From CAZFCK01 sp964517355 (GTDB taxonomy: Bacteria; Desulfobacterota; Desulfovibrionia; Desulfovibrionales; Desulfovibrionaceae), in the NCBI GenBank assembly GCA_964517355.1, contig CAZFCK010000291.1:1-5222 (forward strand): a stretch of 5,222 bases of DNA. Reading direction: 5' to 3'. The position numbers were made by a program, and so were the translations under genes. Shown one piece after another: positions 1 to 5,222 of the stretch (its first letter is position 1; the number at the start of each line of letters is the position of its first letter). The notes beneath the pieces are model-generated. The model did not search any database, had not been told where the DNA came from, and was given only the letters and a program-made list of their open reading frames with translations.

Positions 1-1
1 C

Positions 2-55
2 AGGGGTGGTTCAAAAACTGTGGCTATGGACTATCTCAAACGTGACTTGCTCTAG
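2..55 (+). CDS. Possible 3' end of a gene entering from the left edge
   Basis: The frame beginning at base 2 reads RGGSKTVAMDYLKRDLL and stops at TAG (53-55). Its codons look coding-like (frequent G or C at third positions), and the product would be a charged C-terminal helix. The same frame stays open after the TAG to TAA at 146-148, giving ARYDRAQGLKFLKKVLP and more, through the left repeat arm. It could be a normal gene end, a gene with a premature stop, or noncoding DNA; too little is present to name a family. Confidence 0.2.
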   Translation, partial: RGGSKTVAMDYLKRDLL

Positions 56-73
56 GCGCGATACGACCGCGCC
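55..73. other. GC-rich hairpin near the left edge
   Basis: GGCGCG (55-60) and CGCGCC (68-73) form a perfect 6-bp stem around a 7-nt loop, directly after the TAG at 53-55. It sits inside a wider 10-bp inverted repeat, 10-19 with 84-93 (TTCAAAAACT and AGTTTTTGAA). The nearest T-run on the plus strand (86-90) is 12 nt beyond the stem, so it is a poor intrinsic terminator, though it could be a transcript-end structure for a gene to the left. Confidence 0.3.
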
Positions 74-114
74 CAAGGGTTGAAGTTTTTGAAAAAGGTT
101 CTCCCCACGGATCC

Positions 115-140
115 CCTTGTTTCAAGGCGAAAATGCGCTA
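115..140 (+). repeat. Left arm of a 26-bp perfect inverted repeat flanking the kinase
   Basis: The 26 bp here are exactly the reverse complement of 5174-5199, with no mismatch; similarity stops on both sides. From the outer end, the arm starts with CCTTGTTTCAAGG, itself a hairpin (5-bp stem, 3-nt loop), and continues into GCGAAAATGCGCTA. The inner edge supplies the TAG stop of the small minus-strand ORF at 138-332. No T-run follows on either strand, so it is not a standard intrinsic terminator. It may be a dispersed intergenic repeat or a transposon-type terminal repeat; no transposase is present. Confidence 0.85.
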
Positions 141-332
141 AGCTTTAAATTTTATAATATCAAATAGATACCACACTGCCTCTGGCGTTGTTCCAAGCCT
201 GGTAATTCCTCCAACAACGTGGAAATGGGCGCCTTGCGCCGACACTATGAACGGGAAACGGTATAAATCCCCACCGATGTCCACGGTGTCCGATCGCCGC
301 TCGGCAATGCCGTCCGGCCGCTTCGAGATCAA
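138..332 (-). CDS. Possible small hypothetical ORF or gene remnant downstream of the kinase
   Basis: This is a 64-residue frame from a TTG at 332, about 120 nt after the kinase stop on the same strand. The N-terminal half uses GC-ending codons like real genes and reads sensibly (RPDGIAERRSDTVDIGGDLY, then PFIVSAQGAHFHVVGG); the last dozen codons are AT-rich. The frame is open back to a stop at 438-440 but holds no ATG or GTG, and no Shine-Dalgarno sequence precedes the TTG. An AGGAGG at 417-422 has no usable start codon after it. It is best viewed as a fragment or decayed 3' end of an unknown gene, or chance. No family is recognised. Confidence 0.25.
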   Translation of the reverse strand: MISKRPDGIAERRSDTVDIGGDLYRFPFIVSAQGAHFHVVGGITRLGTTPEAVWYLFDIIKFKA

Positions 333-449
333 GAATGGACGGCCATGACTCGGCCTGCTTTTTGGTGGTAATCCAGGGGAATGATGAATAGGGCACTTAA
401 CTTTGAAATAGGCTTGCCTCCTGCGGCTAAAGAATCTTCATATGTCGTT
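333..449. other. Spacer just downstream of the kinase stop, no supported gene
   Basis: The 3' flank of the kinase. A 44-residue minus-strand frame (463-329, starting MRKGKTTYEDS) overlaps the kinase end by 14 nt but lacks a Shine-Dalgarno sequence. An AGGAGG (417-422, minus strand) has no ATG, GTG or TTG at suitable spacing. No hairpin plus T-run terminator for the kinase is seen here or further on to position 1. Confidence 0.4.
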
Positions 450-3400
450 TTACCTTTTCTCATCACGAGGTGGGAAGCAGGTTTCGCTCCCGCTGCACAT
501 TTGGTGTAACGCCTTTTCAAGTTCTTGCAATTCCACAGGCTTGGCCAAGTAGCCATCCATGCCCGCCTTGAGAAAAACCTCCTTGTCGCCTGTCATGGCG
601 TAGGCCGTCAGGGCGATGATCGGGATGCCGGCCTTGCCCTCGCCCGCTTCGCCGGCCCTGATGCGTTTTGTGGCCTCCACGCCGTTCATGACCGGCATCT
701 GTACGTCCATCAAGACGATGTCGAAGGCGCCTCCTTTCAAGGCCTCAAGGGCCTGCTGGCCGTCGGCGGCCGCATGAACGCTGTGGCCGAGTTTCTGAGC
801 CAGCCGCACCATGGTCAGCCGGTTGACATGATCGTCCTCCGCAATGAGGATGGAGAGCGATGTGTCGTGTTTCTCCGACCGGTGGACAGGTAAAGGTGGT
901 TCGCCGGCGGAATCCGCACGTCCGAACAGGACTGAGAAATACACGCTTGTGCCTGTGCCCGGCTCGCTTGCAACGGCTATATGCCCCCCCATGAGATTGA
1001 CGAGTCGCCTGCATATGGATAGGCCGAGCCCCGCGCCCTGGTGCTCTCTGGTGAATCCCTGGCTGACCTGGGCAAAGGGCTTGAAGAGGGTTTCCAACTT
1101 GTCGTCGGAAATGCCGATGCCGGAATCGCTCACGGTAAAGAGCACCTTGTATTCGTCCTGATTTCGCGAGGGCAGGGGGTGGGCGTCGATGGCGACATGT
1201 CCCATCTTGGTGAACTTGATCGCGTTGCCCACGAGGTTGTTGAGGATTTGCTGCAACCGTATCGTATCGCCTTTGAGCCTGGGAGGGATGGCGGGATCGA
1301 TTCGAACGTGGAACTTCAGTCTTTTTTCACTGGCGGCGGGCGTAAAGAGTTGCCGGGTTGCTTCCAGGACGTCGTTGAGTTGAAAGGCGGTTGCGATGAT
1401 GTCCATTTTTCCGGCTTCCACGCGCGAGAGGTCCAGAATATCCGAAAGCAGCCGCGTCAAGCGCAGGGACGACTGCACGGCCGTCACCACGTATTCCTGT
1501 TGTTCGCTGTTGATCGGGGTTGTCTGCAGAAGCTGGAGCATGCCCAGAATTCCATTGAGGGGCGTTCTTATTTCGTGGCTCATGTTGGCCAGGAAATCCG
1601 ACTTGGCCCGATTGGCGGCCTCGGCCTTTTCCTTGGCGCGCAGGAGCTGGTCATGGACCATTTTTATCTCGGAGAGATCCACGTCGATGCAGTACATCTC
1701 CTTTGCTCCCGAGGATGTCACCTGCATGACATGCGAGGAGTAGACCGGGACCGAGGAGCCGTTCTTGTGCAGCAACATCAGCTCCCCGGACGGGATGGGC
1801 ACTCCGTTTTCCACCCAGTCGCGAACGCTGCGGACAACCTCGTTGCGCATGGGCAAGGGGACGATAAGATCCTCCAGTTTGCGCCCCATGGTTTCGCCCT
1901 GGGCATAACCGTAGAGACGTTCGCTGGCTTTGTTCCAGTAGATGACCCGCCGATTCTGGTCGTATCCCTGCACGGCGACCATGTCCATGTCTTCCAGGAG
2001 AATTCGGAACCGTTGTTCGCTGGCCTTGAGGGCCTCCTCAGCGCGCTTGCGCTCGGAAATGTCCTGGTGCGTACCCGACATGAGCAAGGGGGTTCCGTCC
2101 TTTGCCCTCGACGAAACCTTGCCCCGGTCCAGCACCCAGACCCAATGCCCATCGCGATGCCGCATGCGGGCTTCGCACTCGTAGTATTCCAAATCCCCCT
2201 TGAAATGTTTTTCAAGGAGGGCGTTGGAGACGTTCAGGTCTTCAGGATGGCAGAGATCGATCCACGTGTTGACCGATGTCGGCTGTAGTTCTTCGAGAAG
2301 GTAGCCGACCATCTCGGCCCAGCGTTCGTTGAATGTTGTCTCTCCTGTGCGGATGTTCCATTCCCAGGTTCCGGCGTTGGTTCCATGCAGAATTGCGCCA
2401 AGGCGGTTTCTTTCTTGTTGCAGGGCTTCTTCGGCACTCTTTCGCTTTGTGATGTCAAGGACGCTGCCCAGAAAATATTTAGGTGTACCGTTTGAGGATC
2501 GGATGAGGTTCGCGTCCAGGATGCCGTATACGGCCTTTCCATGCTTATGGAGGAACCGTTTTTCCAGGCGGAAATGGTCGATTTCTCCTCGCGCCAATCG
2601 GGCTTGGTTGTTCAGATTTTCTTGGACGATTTCAGGCGCCGTGATCTCGGCGAGATGTTTGCCGATCAATTCCTCTTCCTCGTACCCCAGCATGGCGCAG
2701 TAGGACTGGTTGGCGGCTTGGATACGGAAATCAAGTCCCACCCTGGCCAGGCCGATGGCCGTGTGTTCATAAATCTGCCTGAAGCGCGTCTCGCTTTCTC
2801 TCAATATGTTTTCGGTCAGCTTGCGGTCGGTAATGTCGCGGATGCTGGTTCTGTATCCGTCGGGCGCTCCATTCTCATCCCGAACCGGATTCCAGGACGC
2901 TGCGGCCCAGACCAACTGCTCCGGGGCGTCCTCGCGCACGATGCGGAAGGACAGGTCGTTGCCCGGGATTCCGGCCAGGGCTTTGGCTTGTAGTGTCGCG
3001 AACACGTGGCGGTCTTCGGGGTGGATCAGGGGCAGGGGGTACTCGCGCATTGCCAGGCATTCTTCCGCGGATCGGCCGGTGATGCGTTGCACGGCCGGGT
3101 TGACCCACAGGAGAGCGCCCTGTTTGTCGTGCCAGCTTTCCCAGTCATAGGCGTAATCCGCGATGATGCGGAATTTTTTTTCGCTGCTTGCGAGCGCATT
3201 TTCTACTCTCCTGCGCTCGGTCACATCGATCCCCAGGCAGGTCACTTCCACCGGGTACCCCCTGGAGTCCAGCTCGAGAACGTTGGACCAGGCCACGGTC
3301 AACGTGTTCCCGTTGCGGTGCAGGACGTCGTTTTCGTGGGTGGAGTAGCCATGCACGTGCTTCTGGGCCATTACGGTCTTGAATAACGTTCGAATGTCAT

Positions 3401-4823
3401 CACGGATGGGTTCGGGAATAAAGGTCTTGAACCAGTTCTTGCCAAGCACCTCGTCGCGCTCCCAGCCCGTGAGCTTGAGAAAATGGTCGTTGGCGAAAAC
3501 AAGTGTTCCCTCCGTGTCGAGGGATATGCCGATTTGCGGCGCGGTTGTCAGGATGTGCCGCCATTTTGATTCGGATTTAGCCAAGGCCTCTTCGGCCTGT
3601 TTGCGGCCCGTTATGTCATAGACCGTTGCAATGGCGTACAGAGCTTTTCCAGAGGAGGCTCTTACGACATTGGTGAGCAGATCGACCCATACATAATGCC
3701 CCTCTTTGTGAAGGTAGCGCTTTTCAATGTGCATGGAATCCCTTTTGCTGTCGATAACCTCCATGACCAGGGGCAACTCATGCTCAAGGTCTTCCGGCAG
3801 CGTTAAGTCGGCAACGGTAAGCTCCTTTATTTCTTCGCGGGTGTAGCCGAGCATGTCCGCGAACGCCTGGTTGCAGTCCTGAAAGCGCCCCTGGGGGTTA
3901 GCAATAGCGATGCCGGTGAGCGAACGTTCGAAAATAATTCTATATTTTTCTTCAGCCTGTCTGAGAGATTCCTCAGTTTTTTTATAATTAGTGACGTCGG
4001 TGGAAATGCCGCAAAGCGCGACGGGGGTGCCGTGTTCATCCTGAACACGTTGTATGCGGCAATTCAAAAGAACTTCCTCGCCTTCAGCGGTGTAGTTGAC
4101 CACCTCACCGCGCCATGCGCCGTCACGCAAGGCTTTTTCCAGGATCACAGCCTGGGTAGCGCCGCGGGCGGCATTTTCGCCGAAGACGGAAATGGGTCTG
4201 CCTTTGAGATCTTTGAACGGGTAGCCCAGCATATGGGTCCCGGCCTTGTTGACGTAGGTAATGATGCCTGCAGGATCTGTTAGGACGACTAGATCCTGGA
4301 TTTGATCAAGCACCATGTTTTGGAAAGCAAGCTTGTCCTCGGCCTGCTTTCGCGAGGTAATGTCCGTAATCCCCTCCAGGACATGCGTTGGCCTGCCATC
4401 CGCGTCCCTCACGGGGTGTGCGGTAAGCGCATACCATTTTTTGTCGGCCGGGTTGTACTGTTCGGTCTTTTCAACTTGCCCGGAATCAAAACATGCGCTG
4501 ACAGGGCAATGGGGGCACGGTGACATGCTGCCCGCAAAACATGCGTGGCACGGTTGCCCGATTGCATATCTGCCGGCAAAGGCCGTTGCGGTGGTGTCGG
4601 AAAACCAGGCAACGGTCATATCCCGGTTGATGCTGACCAAGCATGTGTCGAGCGCGGTGAGAATGGCATCAATTCTGGGCTGTTCCGCGATATTTTGGAG
4701 CGCGGCGCCCTCATGGGGAGGCCCGGCTTCACCCGGTTCGAAGCACTCGTCTCCGGACTTCCGGCGCAAGGCCCGCAGTTCGGCGATGAGTTCTTCCCTG
4801 GTTTTGTCTTCGTCCCTGCCCAT
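450..4823 (-). CDS. Soluble multi-PAS hybrid sensor histidine kinase with C-terminal receiver domain (8x PAS-HisKA-HATPase_c-REC)
   Basis: Predicted cytoplasmic signalling kinase of 1457 residues: it autophosphorylates a histidine and passes phosphate to its own receiver aspartate. No signal peptide or membrane segment is visible. A short charged helix (about 5-22) precedes eight PAS units at roughly 48-160, 167-282, 290-409, 418-539, 548-669, 678-796, 805-927 and 936-1055. Each ends in a D-(I/V/L)-(T/S) signal motif (Asp154, 276, 403, 533, 663, 790, 921, 1049). PAS5 and PAS7 carry the HPED motif of the PAS_3 type. PAS1 has a Cys cluster (92, 95, 103, 106, 111). HisKA has His1083 in SHEIRTPLNG; the HExxT form (Glu1084, Thr1087) also suits phosphatase activity. 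HATPase_c has the N box (Asn1196, Asn1200), G1 DSGIGI (1233-1238), F box FKPF (1247-1250) and G2 GAGLGLS (1263-1269). REC (about 1324-1440) has Glu1329/Asp1330, Asp1373, Thr1406 and Lys1428. There is no HPt domain. The start is firm: GGAGG lies 8 nt upstream, and the first upstream in-frame stop (4851-4853) leaves no other start codon. The sensed signal is unknown. Confidence 0.97.
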   Translation of the reverse strand: MGRDEDKTREELIAELRALRRKSGDECFEPGEAGPPHEGAALQNIAEQPRIDAILTALDTCLVSINRDMTVAWFSDTTATAFAGRYAIGQPCHACFAGSMSPCPHCPVSACFDSGQVEKTEQYNPADKKWYALTAHPVRDADGRPTHVLEGITDITSRKQAEDKLAFQNMVLDQIQDLVVLTDPAGIITYVNKAGTHMLGYPFKDLKGRPISVFGENAARGATQAVILEKALRDGAWRGEVVNYTAEGEEVLLNCRIQRVQDEHGTPVALCGISTDVTNYKKTEESLRQAEEKYRIIFERSLTGIAIANPQGRFQDCNQAFADMLGYTREEIKELTVADLTLPEDLEHELPLVMEVIDSKRDSMHIEKRYLHKEGHYVWVDLLTNVVRASSGKALYAIATVYDITGRKQAEEALAKSESKWRHILTTAPQIGISLDTEGTLVFANDHFLKLTGWERDEVLGKNWFKTFIPEPIRDDIRTLFKTVMAQKHVHGYSTHENDVLHRNGNTLTVAWSNVLELDSRGYPVEVTCLGIDVTERRRVENALASSEKKFRIIADYAYDWESWHDKQGALLWVNPAVQRITGRSAEECLAMREYPLPLIHPEDRHVFATLQAKALAGIPGNDLSFRIVREDAPEQLVWAAASWNPVRDENGAPDGYRTSIRDITDRKLTENILRESETRFRQIYEHTAIGLARVGLDFRIQAANQSYCAMLGYEEEELIGKHLAEITAPEIVQENLNNQARLARGEIDHFRLEKRFLHKHGKAVYGILDANLIRSSNGTPKYFLGSVLDITKRKSAEEALQQERNRLGAILHGTNAGTWEWNIRTGETTFNERWAEMVGYLLEELQPTSVNTWIDLCHPEDLNVSNALLEKHFKGDLEYYECEARMRHRDGHWVWVLDRGKVSSRAKDGTPLLMSGTHQDISERKRAEEALKASEQRFRILLEDMDMVAVQGYDQNRRVIYWNKASERLYGYAQGETMGRKLEDLIVPLPMRNEVVRSVRDWVENGVPIPSGELMLLHKNGSSVPVYSSHVMQVTSSGAKEMYCIDVDLSEIKMVHDQLLRAKEKAEAANRAKSDFLANMSHEIRTPLNGILGMLQLLQTTPINSEQQEYVVTAVQSSLRLTRLLSDILDLSRVEAGKMDIIATAFQLNDVLEATRQLFTPAASEKRLKFHVRIDPAIPPRLKGDTIRLQQILNNLVGNAIKFTKMGHVAIDAHPLPSRNQDEYKVLFTVSDSGIGISDDKLETLFKPFAQVSQGFTREHQGAGLGLSICRRLVNLMGGHIAVASEPGTGTSVYFSVLFGRADSAGEPPLPVHRSEKHDTSLSILIAEDDHVNRLTMVRLAQKLGHSVHAAADGQQALEALKGGAFDIVLMDVQMPVMNGVEATKRIRAGEAGEGKAGIPIIALTAYAMTGDKEVFLKAGMDGYLAKPVELQELEKALHQMCSGSETCFPPRDEKR

Positions 4824-4831
4824 AGCGCCCC

Positions 4832-4836
4832 CCTCC
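4832..4836 (-). promoter_or_regulatory. Ribosome binding site of the hybrid kinase
   Basis: The minus strand reads GGAGG followed by 8 nt and then ATG (4823-4821). This is a near-ideal Shine-Dalgarno sequence and spacing, and it fixes the start codon of the kinase. The G-run continues downstream of the core (GGAGGGGGG), so the exact pairing register could shift by a base or two. Confidence 0.9.
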
Positions 4837-4841
4837 GATAA

Positions 4842-4852
4842 AACAGCCTGTT
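4842..4852. promoter_or_regulatory. Short palindrome AACAGCCTGTT in the kinase leader
   Basis: AACAG-C-CTGTT is a perfect 11-bp palindrome lying just upstream of the kinase Shine-Dalgarno sequence, inside the probable untranslated leader. It could be a small operator or a weak hairpin near the ribosome site. It is short enough to occur by chance, and no regulator family is assigned. Confidence 0.2.
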
Positions 4853-4920
4853 ACGACAAAAGGATTGTTTTGATCGCTAGCTGCGTCGTCTCACCTCGTT
4901 GCGGTTGCATACCAACCCGG

Positions 4921-4952
4921 ATCATGGCGTTTATGCGTGCCGTTAATGTCAA
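4921..4952 (-). promoter_or_regulatory. Candidate sigma70-type promoter for the kinase (good -35, poor -10)
   Basis: On the minus strand 4952-4947 reads TTGACA, a perfect -35 consensus, about 125 nt upstream of the kinase start. The best -10 match nearby is CATGAT (4926-4921), four of six positions, but its 20-nt spacing is too long; at 16-18 nt only poor matches are seen. The promoter is therefore weak, needs an activator, or is elsewhere in 4840-5200. No clear sigma54 -24/-12 pair was found. Confidence 0.25.
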
Positions 4953-4962
4953 TAAAACATAA

Positions 4963-4974
4963 GCCGGCACCGGC
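4963..4974. promoter_or_regulatory. GC-rich palindrome next to the candidate -35 box
   Basis: GCCGG-CA-CCGGC is a perfect 5-bp inverted repeat with a 2-bp centre, flanked by two direct CATAA pentamers (4958-4962 and 4975-4979). It lies 10 bp upstream of the TTGACA box on the kinase strand, a plausible place for a regulator site. The palindrome is short and could be chance in GC-rich DNA; no known regulator is recognised. Confidence 0.25.
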
Positions 4975-5173
4975 CATAACCACACGGCCCAGGTGTGAGA
5001 AGAATTCCATCATTACAGCTAAATAAACAAAAAATACAGGAGTTGTCCAGTCGAAAAAAACTTCTTTCGGCTCGGCGGGGGATTGCGTTCTCCGTATTAC
5101 GGCACGAAGAAAATGCGTCTATCGTGCAAGCGGTACACACAACTGAAAATGTTTTACCCCGTTGCCTTTTCCC

Positions 5174-5199
5174 TAGCGCATTTTCGCCTTGAAACAAGG
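5174..5199 (-). repeat. Right arm of the 26-bp perfect inverted repeat
   Basis: This is an exact reverse-complement copy of 115-140, about 5.03 kb away, so the two arms point at each other across the kinase. The inner edge starts TAGCGC and the outer edge ends CCTTGAAACAAGG. Outside it a partial direct echo, TGAAACAA, recurs at 5208-5215, 18 bp from the same octamer in the arm (5190-5197). No target-site duplication matches the left outer flank. Confidence 0.85.
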
Positions 5200-5222
5200 C
5201 TCTCCCCTGAAACAATTTCCAA

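Larger units (their letters stand above)
4854..5173. other. Intergenic region upstream of the kinase
   Basis: About 320 bp without a supported gene. It is AT-richer than the kinase, notably 5010-5060, and holds the candidate promoter and palindrome described separately. Open frames on both strands (minus 4949-5215, plus 4995-5192) lack convincing ribosome sites, have mixed codon use, and run into the right repeat arm, so they are not called as genes. No tRNA, riboswitch or CRISPR structure is recognised. Confidence 0.5.

Noticed and set aside
228..240. GGCGC-CTT-GCGCC hairpin considered as the kinase terminator
   Set aside because: It is a perfect 5-bp stem but no T-run follows on the minus strand, and it falls inside the small open frame, so it does not meet intrinsic terminator criteria.
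1041..2288. Long plus-strand open frame of 415 residues
   Set aside because: It lies wholly antisense to the HisKA, PAS7 and PAS8 coding region, whose domain motifs are unmistakable. It has no recognisable domain, and long antisense frames are expected from GC-biased codon use.
4547..4558. TGGCACGGTTGC resembling a sigma54 promoter
   Set aside because: The spacing between the TGGCAC and TTGC parts is far too short, and it lies within the kinase PAS1 coding sequence.
4315..4962. Plus-strand open frame of 215 residues crossing the kinase start
   Set aside because: It is antisense to the kinase N-terminus and its ribosome site, is rich in Ser, Ala and Cys without any motif, and behaves as a shadow frame.
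4995..5192. Plus-strand 65-residue frame at the right edge
   Set aside because: It has a GTG start with no Shine-Dalgarno sequence, is AT-rich with no codon bias, and its stop is supplied by the repeat arm.
100..5207. TCTCCCC on both outer flanks (100-106 and 5201-5207) as a target-site duplication
   Set aside because: The two copies lie at different distances from the repeat arms (8 bp and 1 bp), so they do not fit a duplication made by insertion.
4949..5215. Minus-strand 88-residue frame upstream of the kinase
   Set aside because: It begins within the right repeat region, has no convincing ribosome site, shows mixed codon use and low-complexity Cys/Phe composition, and overlaps the probable promoter region.

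Overview
The window is dominated by one large gene on the minus strand (450-4823). It encodes a 1457-residue soluble hybrid histidine kinase with eight consecutive PAS-type sensor domains, a HisKA dimerisation/phosphoacceptor domain, an HATPase_c domain and a C-terminal receiver domain. All key catalytic and phosphorylation residues are present, so the gene looks intact and functional. No second complete gene can be supported with confidence.

Layout: 1-449 is mostly intergenic. It holds a possible 3' end of a plus-strand gene entering from the left edge, a GC-rich hairpin, one arm of a perfect 26-bp inverted repeat (115-140), and a weak minus-strand small ORF or gene remnant (138-332) downstream of the kinase. 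The kinase follows (450-4823). The upstream region 4824-5222 holds its strong ribosome binding site (4832-4836), two short palindromes, a perfect TTGACA box with a poor partner -10, and the second arm of the inverted repeat (5174-5199).

Organism: coding sequence is moderately GC-rich with AT-richer intergenic DNA. A cytoplasmic kinase with many PAS domains, a short charged N-terminal helix and a Cys-rich first PAS domain recalls environmental Desulfobacterota, particularly Desulfovibrio-like sulfate reducers, which carry many such kinases. This is an inference from protein style; no taxonomic marker gene is present.

How it would work: ligand, redox or cofactor signals read by one or more PAS domains would control autophosphorylation of His1083, with phosphate passing to Asp1373 of the receiver. 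No HPt domain, separate response regulator or output gene lies in the window, so the downstream partner is not visible. The most unusual points are the 26-bp inverted repeat bracketing the kinase, the cysteine cluster in PAS1, and coding-like but broken frames in the left flank.
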